DNA of 64,000 nt from Bryobacter sp. CoA8 C33 (GTDB taxonomy: Bacteria; Acidobacteriota; Terriglobia; Bryobacterales; Bryobacteraceae): NCBI GenBank assembly GCA_019931185.1, contig JAINDK010000050.1, forward strand, positions 1 through 64,000, read 5' to 3'. Below the pieces are notes generated by a model that was not told the origin of the DNA, made no database searches, and saw only the letters and a list, made by a program, of their open reading frames with translations. The position numbers were made by a program, and so were the translations under genes. Below, piece by piece: positions 1 through 9,233 of the stretch. The first letter of the stretch is position 1, and each line of letters starts with the position of its first letter.

Positions 1-183
1 ACCCCCTTGCCCCCCGCGCCCCGCCGCCGCGAACTAACACCCCCAAACAACCTGGCCGAACAAACGAAGCCAACCGCTCCTTGACATCCGCATAGCCCCA
101 AACCGCTCGGACGCCCGTAGTGTCTCCGCGCCAAGCCGCCCACCCGGGCGGCCGCGCGCCCGGGTGAATTCCCTGCCTCTCAC
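1..183. other. Left edge, non-coding
   Basis: No convincing gene is seen between the window edge and the end of the GntP-type permease. The segment holds one clear perfect inverted repeat (141-166, listed separately). It may be the 3' flank of the leftward permease operon or an upstream region of a gene that lies outside the window. Confidence 0.5.
141..166. terminator. GC-rich inverted repeat downstream of GntP gene
   Basis: CACCCGGGC at 141-149 and GCCCGGGTG at 158-166 form a perfect 9-bp inverted repeat with an 8-base loop. It lies about 18 bases past the stop codon of the leftward permease gene. That position suggests a transcription end or mRNA-stabilising hairpin. No T-run follows on the minus strand, so a canonical intrinsic terminator is not shown. 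Confidence 0.4.
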
Positions 184-1509
184 TCAACGCTGCAGGGCGT
201 CCGCCGCCAACAAGATCGCGATTCCCACCACCGACGTGATCACCTTCATGACGGTCCACGTTCGCAGCGTCTCCGGCACCGTCAACCCGAAATACTGGTT
301 CACGATCCAAAAGCCCGCATCGTTTACATGCGATAAGATCGTTCCCCCCGCGCACAGCGCCAATACCAGCAACTCCGCACTCTGCCCCGGGATCCCCTGC
401 ACCAGCGGCGCCACGATCCCGGCCGCCGTGATGATTGCCACCGTTGCCGAACCCTGCGCCACCCGCAAACCCGTCGCCACCAGATACGCCACCAGGATCG
501 GTGGCACCGCCGAGGACGCCAGCATCTGCCCCAGATACGGGCCCACGCCCGAATCCACAATCACCTGCTTGAACGCCCCACCCCCGCCCATGATCGCCAG
601 CAACGAACCCACCGGCGCCAAAGCCTCGTTCGCCAAACTCCCTATCTTGCTCCGGCTCAGCCCGCGCCAGGTCCCCAGGATCACCAACGTCAGCAACGTC
701 GTCACCAGCAGCGCCACAAACGGATGCCCCACCAGCGTCCACACATTATCCGCTTTCGCCTCCCCGTAGTTGGCAAACGTCGCCGCGAAAATCATCCCCA
801 CCGGCAGCAGCAACAACAACAACACCAAGCCCACCGCCGGCGGATTCTCCACCTTCTGCGGCGTACTCGCCATCTCCGGCACCGGCACATACATCCGCTT
901 CGCAATCCACAACCCGTACCCCATCCCTCCCGTCAGCGCCATCGGGATCGAGATCGCGATCCCCCACAGGATCGTCTTCCCCAAATCCGCCTGAAACAGT
1001 TGCGCCGCCGCCGCCGGCGCCGGATGCGGCGGCACCATCGCATGCACCACCGTCAGCGCGCACGCCATCGGTAAACCGTAATAAAGTAGACTCTTCTTCG
1101 ATTCCCGCGCCAGGCTCCAAACCAGCGGTGCCAGAATGATAAACCCCACTTCAAAGAAAATCGGCAATCCCACCAGAAACGCCGCCGTCAACAGCGCCAG
1201 CGGCGTATGCTTTTCACCAAACTTCTCCAGCAGCCAGTCCGCCAGATGCCGCCCGCCCCCTGAGTGCTCGAGCAATTGCCCCATCATCGCCCCCAGCGCC
1301 ACCACCACCGCGATGAAACCCAGCGCTTCGCCAAACCCCGTCTGCACGCTCTTCAGCAGCTTCGCCGGGCCCATACCCGTAAAAAAGCCCAAGGCAAAGC
1401 TCGTCACCAGCAGCGCGAGAAACGCATGCAGCCGCAAATACAGTATCTGAAACAACAACAACGCCACTGCCGCAAGCGTGGCCAGCAACAGTGGCGTTCC
1501 ACTCATCAT
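184..1509 (-). CDS. GntP-family permease (gluconate/organic acid:H+ symporter)
   Basis: This 441-residue protein is almost entirely hydrophobic, with roughly a dozen membrane segments, and has the usual GntP length (about 440). Family-like stretches include FFEVGFIILAPLVWSLA around residues 119-135, MVPPHPAPAAAAQLF around 158-172, and a C-terminal GGTILSHVNDAGFW segment. GntP proteins take up gluconate or related sugar acids with protons across the inner membrane; the exact substrate cannot be read from sequence. The start is an ATG-ATG pair preceded by AGGA. The gene begins 9 bases after the HpaI-type aldolase on the same strand, so the two are probably co-transcribed. This suggests import and retro-aldol cleavage of a sugar-acid-like substrate. 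Confidence 0.88.
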   Translation of the reverse strand: MMSGTPLLLATLAAVALLLFQILYLRLHAFLALLVTSFALGFFTGMGPAKLLKSVQTGFGEALGFIAVVVALGAMMGQLLEHSGGGRHLADWLLEKFGEKHTPLALLTAAFLVGLPIFFEVGFIILAPLVWSLARESKKSLLYYGLPMACALTVVHAMVPPHPAPAAAAQLFQADLGKTILWGIAISIPMALTGGMGYGLWIAKRMYVPVPEMASTPQKVENPPAVGLVLLLLLLPVGMIFAATFANYGEAKADNVWTLVGHPFVALLVTTLLTLVILGTWRGLSRSKIGSLANEALAPVGSLLAIMGGGGAFKQVIVDSGVGPYLGQMLASSAVPPILVAYLVATGLRVAQGSATVAIITAAGIVAPLVQGIPGQSAELLVLALCAGGTILSHVNDAGFWIVNQYFGLTVPETLRTWTVMKVITSVVGIAILLAADALQR

Positions 1510-1518
1510 GCCTGGGTC

Positions 1519-2358
1519 CTAGAGCAGCGCCGTCGCCCGCCGCTTCCACGGCTTTCCTTTTTCCGCGCCGATGCCCTCCAGCGCCGCCACATGCGCCCCC
1601 GCTTGCGTCAACACATGGTGCAGATCATTGCCGATCGAAATGAACGAAAAGCCCTTGTCGAGAAACTCTCCCACCCGCGCCGTGCCAAACAGGAACAAAC
1701 CAAGAATTACGTTGTTCTTCTTCGCCTCCGCAATCAGCGTGTTCGTCGCCTCCAACAACTCCGGGCTCGTATACATCTCCGGAAACACATACTGCTCAAA
1801 CAAACCCATCGACATGCACAGATCGTTCTGGCCCAGAAACAGAATGTCCACTCCCGGCACCGCCGCGATCTCCGCCATGTTCTTGATACAGTCCGCCGTC
1901 TCCACCTGCAGCGCCACGATCACATGCTTGTTCGCATTCGGCACATAGCCGAGCAGCCCTCCTTTATTCGTCGCCCGCTGCGGAAAATACACGCTGCGCG
2001 TGCCCGCCGTCGGGTACAAAGCGCAACTCACCGCCTGCCGCGCCTCTTCCGCATTGTTGATGTATGGCACCAACACCCCGTCGGCCCCCAGATCAAGCGC
2101 CTGCTGGATCCCCGCCCGGTCTTGGTATCCCGAAACACGCACCATCGCCTTCGCGCCTCCGCTCTGGATCGCGCACAGCATCGTGCCCAGGGTTTCGTAG
2201 CCCATCGGCCCATGCTGCGCGTCCACCAGCAGCCAGTCATAGCCCGAATGCGCTAACTGCTCCGCCACCGTCGGCGAGGCCGAATTCACAAACAAACCCA
2301 TCTTGGGGGTTCCCTGTCGAAGTTGCTCCTTGAACTCCGCCCCACTTAATGTCGACAT
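1519..2358 (-). CDS. HpcH/HpaI-family aldolase
   Basis: The 279-residue protein belongs to the HpcH/HpaI aldolase family: class II enzymes that cleave 2-keto-3-deoxy acids to pyruvate or a related keto acid plus an aldehyde. Visible signatures are LLVDAQHGPMGYETL near the N-terminus (the family's D-x-(E/Q)-H segment), an ALDLGADGVLVPYINNAEEA segment, and VETADCIKNM plus FLGQNDLCMS, which carry the expected metal-binding Glu and Asp. The ATG at 2358 is chosen because GGAG lies just upstream (GGAGTGACTC-ATG). Longer in-frame extensions start in low-complexity sequence. It is the first gene of a pair with the GntP permease. Substrate is unknown; 4-hydroxy-2-oxoheptanedioate-type or sugar-acid-derived substrates are possible. 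Confidence 0.88.
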   Translation of the reverse strand: MSTLSGAEFKEQLRQGTPKMGLFVNSASPTVAEQLAHSGYDWLLVDAQHGPMGYETLGTMLCAIQSGGAKAMVRVSGYQDRAGIQQALDLGADGVLVPYINNAEEARQAVSCALYPTAGTRSVYFPQRATNKGGLLGYVPNANKHVIVALQVETADCIKNMAEIAAVPGVDILFLGQNDLCMSMGLFEQYVFPEMYTSPELLEATNTLIAEAKKNNVILGLFLFGTARVGEFLDKGFSFISIGNDLHHVLTQAGAHVAALEGIGAEKGKPWKRRATALL

Positions 2359-2414
2359 TGAGTCACTCCTTTGTCTTAGCAGCATATCAGCCCCGGCTGT
2401 GTACGATAGGAAGC

Positions 2415-2831
2415 ATGAAAAATTTCGTTCCTTACGCTCTCGGCCTCGCCGCCGTCTTCGCCCTCGGCTACACAACCGGTGCCGGCGCCGCCCCCAAGAA
2501 CCATGTCTATGAACTCCGCACCTACGTCGCCGCCCCCGGCAAACTCGGCGACCTCAATGCCCGCTTCCGCAACCACACCACCAAGATCTTCGAAAAGCAC
2601 GGCATGAAGAACGTCGTCTACGGCGTTCCCATGGATGCCCCCGCCAACTCCAACACCCTTATCTACCTCCTCCAGCACGACTCCCGCGAAGCTGCGAAAG
2701 CCTCCTGGGATAAGTTCCGCCAGGACCCCGATTGGACCAAGGCCCGCGCCGAAAGCGAAAAAAACGGCAAACTCACCGACAAAGTCGAGTCCGTCTTCCT
2801 CGAACCCACCGACTATAGCCCTATGAAGTAA
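2415..2831 (+). CDS. NIPSNAP-family secreted protein
   Basis: This 138-residue protein starts with a signal peptide (MKNFVPYALGLAAVFALGY, then a GAGAAP cleavage region). The mature part begins VYELRTYVAAPGKLGDLNARF, the hallmark opening of NIPSNAP ferredoxin-like alpha/beta-barrel domains. NIPSNAP proteins in soil bacteria are small and poorly understood. The start at 2415 is preceded by AGGA; an earlier in-frame ATG lies in the divergent promoter region and lacks the signal-peptide logic. It is transcribed divergently from the aldolase (56-bp gap), and its last 11 bases overlap the end of the convergent antiporter gene. Molecular function is unknown. Confidence 0.85.
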   Translation: MKNFVPYALGLAAVFALGYTTGAGAAPKNHVYELRTYVAAPGKLGDLNARFRNHTTKIFEKHGMKNVVYGVPMDAPANSNTLIYLLQHDSREAAKASWDKFRQDPDWTKARAESEKNGKLTDKVESVFLEPTDYSPMK

Positions 2832-4434
2832 GCGCCCGCCGCGCCAGCGCCACGCCACCTTCCCGCTCCGGCTGTACAACGGCGTCCGCGCCCATCTCCG
2901 ACAACTGCATGGCATGCGGGCCGTCCACGGCCCGCACCAGCACCTTCAAGCTCCCATTCATCCGCCGCGCCTCCTCCATCGCCCTTCTCACCACTGCTTC
3001 ATTCGGCATCGTCAGAATCAATGCCCGCGCCTTTTCCACCCCCGCCGCCATCAGTATCTCCGGACTGCCCACATCCCCCCAAATCGCCTCCAATCCCTGC
3101 TCCGCCACATCCCCAAACCGCGGATAATCGCTCTCCACCACCAGCACCGCAGCCCCCTCGGCCACCAATTCCTCCGCCGCCCCGGTCCCGCTCCGCCCAT
3201 AGCCACCAACGATGACGTGACCGCCCTTCGTCGTCGCTCGCAACTCCGCGTCCGCCTTCACCGGCCCGCCTCCAAATCGCGCCTTCCACAGCCGCCCCAG
3301 CTTCGGCCCCAATCCCGCTACCATCGGCGATAACGCCATGGTCACCACCGTCGCCGTCAACGCCAGATCATAGCTGCTCTTCGTTAGCGCCCCTTGGCTC
3401 AGCCCCGCCCGCGCCAACACAAAGGAGAATTCCCCCACCTGGCTCAACCCCAGCCCCACGATCCACGGCGCCAGGTTCACATAACCAAAGGCCCGCGCCA
3501 GCAACCCGATCACCAGCGCCTTGCCCACCAGGATCATTCCCACCACCACCGTGATCTTGCCCGCATTCGCCATCACAAAAGCCGGATCGAACAACATCCC
3601 TACCGTTACGAAAAAAAGCAACCCAAATATGTCCCGCAGCGGCACAATGTCGCTTAAGGCTTGGTGACTGAATTCGCTCTCGCTCAAAATGATCCCCGCT
3701 AGAAATGCCCCCAGCGCAAACGATAAACCCGCCGCGTGCATCGCATACCCAGCCCCAATCCCCACGGCCACCACCGTCACCAGGAACAGTTCCCGCGACC
3801 CCAAAGCAATCACTCGCTTCAACAGCAAAGGAAATACCCTCGTCCCCACCACATAAACACCAACCAACATGCCCGCCGCAATCCCCACGGCCTTCACCAG
3901 TTCGCCCCCGGCGCTCTCGATTGCCCCCAGCTTCGGCAGAATCACCAGCAGAGGAATCACCGCCAGATCCTGCAATACCAGCATCCCCACCATCACCCGG
4001 CTCGCCAGTGTCGCCGTCATCCCCGTCGCCGAAAGCGTCTTCAACACCACCATCGTGCTCGATAACGCCGCCATCGCCCCCAACCAGGCCCCCTCACCCC
4101 AACTCACCCCCAATCCTGCCTGCGCCCCCATCGCCGTTGCCCCCATCACGAACAACACCTCGATCGTGCCACCCAACAGCGCCACCTTCTTCACCGGCCC
4201 CAAATCCCGGAACGAGATCTCCAGCCCCAAGGAAAACAACAGCAACGCTACCCCAATCTCCGCCAGCAGTTCAATGTCCTGAATCTGACTCACCGTCGGC
4301 CCTGCCGTGTTCGGCCCCACCACCACCCCAGCTGCCACATAACCCACCAATAACGGCAGGCCTAAGGCCCTCGCCGCCATCGCCCCCACCAGGCCCGACA
4401 AAACGATCAATACAAAGTCTGCTGCGATTCCCAA
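2821..4434 (-). CDS. Kef-type cation:proton antiporter with TrkA-N domain
   Basis: At 537 residues this matches the CPA2 monovalent cation:proton antiporter family (KefB/YbaL-like). Residues 1 to about 390 form a multi-span Na+/H+-exchanger domain, with conserved text such as VGYVAAGVVVGPNT, ALLLFSLGLEISFRDL and FALGAFLAGIILSES. Residues from about 405 form a TrkA-N nucleotide-binding domain starting GHVIVGGYGRSGTG, the Rossmann GxGxxG-type loop. These proteins export K+ or Na+ in exchange for protons, gated by nucleotide or ligand binding. The gene is divergent from the PSD1 gene across a 51-bp AT-rich gap, and converges on the NIPSNAP gene with an 11-bp overlap. Confidence 0.9.
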   Translation of the reverse strand: MGIAADFVLIVLSGLVGAMAARALGLPLLVGYVAAGVVVGPNTAGPTVSQIQDIELLAEIGVALLLFSLGLEISFRDLGPVKKVALLGGTIEVLFVMGATAMGAQAGLGVSWGEGAWLGAMAALSSTMVVLKTLSATGMTATLASRVMVGMLVLQDLAVIPLLVILPKLGAIESAGGELVKAVGIAAGMLVGVYVVGTRVFPLLLKRVIALGSRELFLVTVVAVGIGAGYAMHAAGLSFALGAFLAGIILSESEFSHQALSDIVPLRDIFGLLFFVTVGMLFDPAFVMANAGKITVVVGMILVGKALVIGLLARAFGYVNLAPWIVGLGLSQVGEFSFVLARAGLSQGALTKSSYDLALTATVVTMALSPMVAGLGPKLGRLWKARFGGGPVKADAELRATTKGGHVIVGGYGRSGTGAAEELVAEGAAVLVVESDYPRFGDVAEQGLEAIWGDVGSPEILMAAGVEKARALILTMPNEAVVRRAMEEARRMNGSLKVLVRAVDGPHAMQLSEMGADAVVQPEREGGVALARRALTS

Positions 4435-4485
4435 ATTTTTCTCTTAATTTATGTTAACCAACTCAACCAGCATTAGAATGAGGAC

Positions 4486-6936
4486 ATGGAATTGGTCCTG
4501 CTGGCAGCAAGCCTCTCTCTTGCCGTGGACTTTCACTCAGAAGTCCAACCCGTCCTCGCCAAACGTTGCATCCTCTGCCATGGCGCAGCCCAGCAGATCT
4601 CCGGTCTGCGCCTCGACAATGGCCCCGACGCCCTCAAGGGCGGCTACTCCGGCCCGGTGATCGTCCCCGGCAACCCCGCTGCCTCCAAGATCATCGAGCG
4701 CGTATCCTCAACCAAGGACGGCTTCCGCATGCCCCCCATGGGCCCGCCGCTCACCGCCGCCGAACAGGCTGCCCTCAAGTCTTGGGTCGAGGCCGGCGCC
4801 ACTTGGCCCACTGGCCTCACCCTCGGTAAGGCCACCACGAAGAAATCCACTCACTGGGCCTTCCAACCTCTGGCCGATCCGCAACCCCCAGCCGTGAAGA
4901 ATACCGCCTGGCCCCGCAACGGCATCGACCGCTTCATCCTCGCCCAACTTGAGGCCAAGAACATCCAGCCCGCCCCGGAAGCCCCGAAAGCCACCCTTCT
5001 GCGCCGCGTCAGCCTCGACCTCACCGGCCTGCCGCCCCGCCCCGAACAACTGCGCGCCTTCCTCGCCGACACCCGCCCGGATGCCTATGAGCGCGCCGTC
5101 GACGAGCTGCTCAAGAGCCCTCACTACGGCGAGCGCTGGGCCCGCCACTGGCTTGACCTCGCCCGCTACGCCGATACCGACGGCTTTGAAAAAGATCTCC
5201 CCCGGCCCCACTCCTGGCGCTGGCGCAACTACGTCATCGATAGCTTCAACGCCGACAAGCCGTTTAACCAGTTCACCGTCGAACAACTCGCCGGCGACCT
5301 CCTGCCTAACCCCACCCTCGAGCAGCGCATCGCCACCGGCTTTCACCGCAACTCCCTCATCAATCGCGAAGCCGGCGTCTCCCGCCAGGAAGACCGCTTC
5401 GAAACCCTCATTAACCGCGTGAATACCACCTCCACCACCTGGCTCGGCCTCACCATGGGCTGCTCCCAATGCCACGACCATAAGTACGACCCCATCTCGC
5501 AAAAAGAGTATTACGCCGCCATGGCCGTCTTCTCGCGCTCGCTCGACACCGACATGGATGCCCCCATGCCTGGTGAGCTAGGCCCCTGGCTCGCCTCCCG
5601 CGCCGCCTACACCAAAAAGCGCGACGAGATCCTCGCCAGCGCCCCTGTTCAAAAGTGGTTTGAAACCTGGCAGTCCAAAATGCGTGCCGCCGTGCTCAAC
5701 CCCGGCAAGGACATCGAATGGGACTTCTCCGTCACCAGCTTCCGCGTCATGTTCGACCACGCCGAAAAAGTTCTCATGATGCCCGCCGAACAACGCTCGG
5801 CCCGCGACCAGTGGCGCCTTCTGCTCTACTTCATGAGCAGCCCGAGCCATACCCTCCGCGACGACAAGCCGAGCGCGGACAAGCTCAAGGAAATCCGCGA
5901 TCAGATCCGCAAGCTCGAAGAAGAAACACCCAAGCTCACTCAGGCCTATGTCGTCACCGATGACCCCCAAGCCCCGCCGCAGCGCCTCGCCGTGCGCGGC
6001 GACTGGAAGACACCCGGCATCGAAGTACAGCCCGGCACGCTCGCCATCCTGCCCGAATTTCAACCCGGCGCCGAACCGGCCCGCCTCGCCTATGCCCGCT
6101 GGCTGGTCAGCGACGCCAACTTCCTCACCCCGCGCGTCATCGCCAACCGCTACTGGCAGGAATTCTTCGGCCGCGGTCTCGTCAAGACCAGCGAGGACTT
6201 TGGCCTGCAGGGGGAAAAGCCTTCTCACCCTGATCTGCTCGATTACCTCGCCCGGCAGTTGCGCGCCAACAACTGGTCGGTCAAACAACTGCACCGGGCC
6301 ATCGTCCTGAGCGCCACCTACCGGCAGAGTTCCAAAGCCCGTCCGGAGGTCGCCGAGATTGACCCCGACAACGCCCTGCTCGCCCGGCAAGCGCGCCTGC
6401 GTCTGCCAGCGGAATCCATCCGCGACTCGGCCCTGCTCGCCTCGGGCCTGCTAAACACCAACATCGGCGGGCCGAGTGTCCGTCCTCCGCAACCGAAGGG
6501 TGTCTCCGAGCTCGTCTATGGCAACAGCGCCAAGTGGATCGAAAGCACGGGCCCGGACAAGTACCGCCGCGGCCTTTACACCTTCTTCCAGCGCACTGCC
6601 CCCTATCCGATGCTGGCCAACTTCGACGCCCCCGACATGGCCGTTGCCTGCAGCCGCCGCCGCACCTCGAATACCGCCCTGCAGGCGCTGAATCTGCTCA
6701 ACGATCCCGTCTTTTACGAAGCCGCCCAGGCGCTGGCCTGGCGGCTGCGGAATGACGGCGCCGCCGATCCGGAAAGTCGCATCCGCCAAGGCTTCGAGCT
6801 GGCCCTCGCCCGCACTCCGAGTGCCCGTGAGCTCGCCCGGCTCAAGAAGTTTCTCGACGAACAACCCCCAGCCACGGCCTGGACCAGTCTCGCCCGTGTC
6901 ATCCTCAATACCGACGAATTCATTGTCAGAGAGTAG
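4486..6936 (+). CDS. PSD1/PSCyt cytochrome protein (DUF1549-DUF1553), module 1
   Basis: The 816-residue protein has a short signal peptide (MELVLLAASLSLAVDF) and a first haem motif C28-I-L-C-H32 in a planctomycete-cytochrome-C (PSCyt1) domain. A DUF1549 domain follows (about 145-340) with a second CxxCH at 326-330 (CSQCH), then a DUF1553 domain (about 545-790) containing FLTPRVIANRYWQEFFGRG. Such proteins are exported and abundant in Planctomycetes and Acidobacteria; their substrate is unknown. Five bases separate its stop from the DUF1501 gene, the usual partner, so the two form an operon. The start has GAGGA very close upstream. The coding strand here is C-rich, unlike the G-rich homologues further right. 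Confidence 0.9.
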   Translation: MELVLLAASLSLAVDFHSEVQPVLAKRCILCHGAAQQISGLRLDNGPDALKGGYSGPVIVPGNPAASKIIERVSSTKDGFRMPPMGPPLTAAEQAALKSWVEAGATWPTGLTLGKATTKKSTHWAFQPLADPQPPAVKNTAWPRNGIDRFILAQLEAKNIQPAPEAPKATLLRRVSLDLTGLPPRPEQLRAFLADTRPDAYERAVDELLKSPHYGERWARHWLDLARYADTDGFEKDLPRPHSWRWRNYVIDSFNADKPFNQFTVEQLAGDLLPNPTLEQRIATGFHRNSLINREAGVSRQEDRFETLINRVNTTSTTWLGLTMGCSQCHDHKYDPISQKEYYAAMAVFSRSLDTDMDAPMPGELGPWLASRAAYTKKRDEILASAPVQKWFETWQSKMRAAVLNPGKDIEWDFSVTSFRVMFDHAEKVLMMPAEQRSARDQWRLLLYFMSSPSHTLRDDKPSADKLKEIRDQIRKLEEETPKLTQAYVVTDDPQAPPQRLAVRGDWKTPGIEVQPGTLAILPEFQPGAEPARLAYARWLVSDANFLTPRVIANRYWQEFFGRGLVKTSEDFGLQGEKPSHPDLLDYLARQLRANNWSVKQLHRAIVLSATYRQSSKARPEVAEIDPDNALLARQARLRLPAESIRDSALLASGLLNTNIGGPSVRPPQPKGVSELVYGNSAKWIESTGPDKYRRGLYTFFQRTAPYPMLANFDAPDMAVACSRRRTSNTALQALNLLNDPVFYEAAQALAWRLRNDGAADPESRIRQGFELALARTPSARELARLKKFLDEQPPATAWTSLARVILNTDEFIVRE

Positions 6937-6941
6937 CCCCC

Positions 6942-8345
6942 ATGTTCCACCGCAGACAGTTCCTCAACACCTTCGCCGGCGGCTTTGGCTCGATTGCCCT
7001 CGCAGACCTGCTGCAGCGTGACGGCTATGCCGCCGCCGTCAACCCGCTGGCCCCGAAGAAGCCCCACTTCCCCGGCAAGGCCAAACGCGTCATCTACATG
7101 TTCATGGAAGGCGGCCCGAGCCAGATGGATCTCTTCGATCCCAAGCCCGCGCTCGCCAAGTGGCACGGCAAGAGCCTGCCGGAAAGCTATACGAAGGACC
7201 TGAAGCTGGCCTTCATTAAACCCTCGGCCGCCGTGCTCGGCAGCCCCCGCGTCTTTCAGCCGCACGGGCAGTGCGGCATGGAGCTGAGCGACTACATCCC
7301 TCACATCGCCAAGCAGGCCGACAATATCTGCCTTGTGCGCAGCATGCATACCGAGGCTTTCAACCATCACCCTGGCCAGTTGCTGATGTTCACCGGCTTC
7401 ACCGTTCCCGGCCGGCCCACGCTCGGCGCCTGGACCGTATACGGTCTCGGCAGCGAGAGTGAAAACCTGCCTGGCTTCGTCGTCCTCAGCTCCGGGGTCG
7501 GCACCTCCGGCGGGGCTTCGAACTTCTCCTCCGGCTTCATGCCTTCCAGCTACCAGGGCACGCAGTTCCGCTCCGGCGGCGACCCGATTCTCTACATGTC
7601 CAGCCCCGAGGGGATGGACCCGCGCACCCAGCGCTCCACCATCGACGCCATCGGCGACCTCAACCGCGAGCGCCTCGCCGAGACCGGCGATGACGAGATC
7701 GCTTCCCGCATCGCCGCCTACGAACTCGCCTACCGCATGCAGGTCGCCGGGCCCGAACTTGTCGATTTCTCGAACGAGTCCCAGGCTACGCTCGACCTCT
7801 ACGGCATCGGCAAAGAGCCAACCAACCAGTTCTCCACCAACTGTCTGCTCGCCCGGAGGCTGATCGAGCGCGGCACCCGCTTTGTGCTCATGATGCACGC
7901 CTCCTGGGATCAGCACACCAACCTCAACAAGGCGCTCAAGACGAATTGCGAAAAGACCGACCAAGGCACCGCGGCCCTGATTCAGGACCTCAAGCAGCGC
8001 GGCCTGCTCGAGGACACGCTGATCGTCTGGGGCGGCGAGTTCGGCCGCACGCCCATGCAGGAAGTCCGCAACGTGCTGGACCCGGAGAACGCTGGCCGCG
8101 ACCATCATCCCGCTGCCTACTCGATGTTCCTCGCTGGCGGCGGCATCAAGCCCGGCACGGTTATCGGCGAGACCGACGAACTCGGCTTCACGATCACGAA
8201 GGACCCCGTGGGCGTGCATGACCTGCAGGCCACGATCCTGCACAGCCTCGGCTTCGACCACACCCGGCTCACCTACCGCTTCATGGGCCGCGACTTCCGC
8301 CTCACCGACATCCAAGGCGAGGTCATGAAGAATATGCTCGTCTAG
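6942..8345 (+). CDS. DUF1501 Tat-exported protein, module 1
   Basis: The 467-residue protein is a DUF1501 member, an alkaline-phosphatase/sulfatase-fold family. It opens with a twin-arginine-like leader (FHRRQFLNTFAGGFGSIALA). Typical family text includes RVIYMFMEGGPSQMDLFDPKP, VWGGEFGRTP and GRDHHP, the last two matching the metal-site region of DUF1501 proteins. It almost always follows a PSD1 gene, as here, and the two are thought to act together outside the cytoplasm; the reaction is not established. The stop codon TAG falls inside the CTAG that borders a 159-bp inverted-repeat element, so the element abuts the gene without changing its reading frame. Confidence 0.9.
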   Translation: MFHRRQFLNTFAGGFGSIALADLLQRDGYAAAVNPLAPKKPHFPGKAKRVIYMFMEGGPSQMDLFDPKPALAKWHGKSLPESYTKDLKLAFIKPSAAVLGSPRVFQPHGQCGMELSDYIPHIAKQADNICLVRSMHTEAFNHHPGQLLMFTGFTVPGRPTLGAWTVYGLGSESENLPGFVVLSSGVGTSGGASNFSSGFMPSSYQGTQFRSGGDPILYMSSPEGMDPRTQRSTIDAIGDLNRERLAETGDDEIASRIAAYELAYRMQVAGPELVDFSNESQATLDLYGIGKEPTNQFSTNCLLARRLIERGTRFVLMMHASWDQHTNLNKALKTNCEKTDQGTAALIQDLKQRGLLEDTLIVWGGEFGRTPMQEVRNVLDPENAGRDHHPAAYSMFLAGGGIKPGTVIGETDELGFTITKDPVGVHDLQATILHSLGFDHTRLTYRFMGRDFRLTDIQGEVMKNMLV

Positions 8346-8504
8346 GAGCCTGTTGAAAAAATCCCCTCTTGCCGATTTCAACCCTTTCACGGGGGTCAGC
8401 AAACCATTGCCAGCCCGCTGCCGATCGATTCTGGGCCGTTTGTGGGCCAAGAATTTTCAACTCGTGAGGCTGCTTTTCGAAACAGCGAGTTTTTCAACAA
8501 GTTC
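8346..8504. mobile_element. 159-bp inverted-repeat (MITE-like) element
   Basis: The left end GAGCCTGTTGAAAAA (8346-8360) and right end TTTTTCAACAAGTTC (8490-8504) are inverted repeats of 15 bases with two mismatches. Both ends are flanked directly by CTAG (8342-8345 and 8505-8508), as expected for a 4-bp target duplication. The interior is too short for a transposase. The GTTGAAAAA-type end resembles termini of several IS families (IS1182- or IS5-like), an inference from memory. The element interrupts the 3' end of the amidohydrolase pseudogene right after its AVLWDTPR text. It could be a non-autonomous MITE or the fused ends of a deleted IS. Confidence 0.65.
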
Positions 8505-9233
8505 CTAGGGGTATCCCATAGCACGGCCCGCTTGACGCCGTCGCTGACCGGCAGGCTGACAATCTCGCCAAGCTCCACCTCGGCGCTCTCCGGCGGATCC
8601 GAGCGGGCCATCACCCGTTCAGCCGGCACATGACGCAGAACCTCGAGCACTTGGTGCGGCATCAGGCTCGATACATCGAGCAGCAAGTTGGGACAGAGGC
8701 GGGCGGGGACAATAGCCTCGAGGTAACAAGTCGGGCCCCCGCGGTGGGCGACGCTCACGGGCGGCTCCGGGTATTGCCGCGCCACCGGGATCAGCAGCGA
8801 GGGCAGCGCGAACGTCGCACCAGAACCGGTATGGAACACGACCGGCAGCCGGTAATCGTTGGCGATGCCGAAGACCCACTCAGCCCGCTTGCCCATCGGG
8901 TTGAGCCCGGAGAACTGCGGCTGTATCTTGAGGGCGCGCAGCCCCCGCGTTTCCACGCACCGCCGGACCTCATCGCGAAAGCAGTCATCGGGCTGGTAAA
9001 GGTGTGGGGACATCGCGCCGGTGAAACGGTCGGGCCAGGCCCGGACCGCCGCGACAATGACATCGTGCTCGCGCCGCTCGTCCCCGACAACCGGGATAGG
9101 GGATCCGCAACTGGCGGTCGATGCCCGTGCGATCCATGTGGCGCAGCTTGTCCCCGGCAGTGGCTTCGCGGCCGCTGTGGCGAGCCCGCCCGAGATTGTT
9201 ATTTGAATCGAAAACAGAAAAGCCGCCGATCAT
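8396..9233 (-). pseudogene. Amidohydrolase (amidohydrolase_2-like), frameshifted and 3'-interrupted
   Basis: The N-terminal part (from ATG at 9233) reads GRARHSGREATAGDKL, then HMDRTGIDRQLRIPYPG. The family-like continuation (VVGDERREHDVIVAAVRAW, then PDRFTGAMSPHLYQPDD) lies in another frame. The switch falls at a GGG run at 9093-9095 (CCC in the sense strand); removing one base restores a continuous protein. The middle keeps LKIQPQFSGLNP and the C-terminal part ends VKRAVLWDTPR, where an inverted-repeat element takes over and adds about 35 unrelated residues. The start overlaps the stop of the upstream dehydrogenase by four bases (ATGA), showing former translational coupling. The gene is probably dead, unless the frameshift is a sequencing error. 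Confidence 0.75.

Noticed and set aside
6714-8450. 578-codon leftward open frame opposite the DUF1501 gene
   Set aside because: Low-complexity shadow; DUF1501 on the other strand has full motifs.
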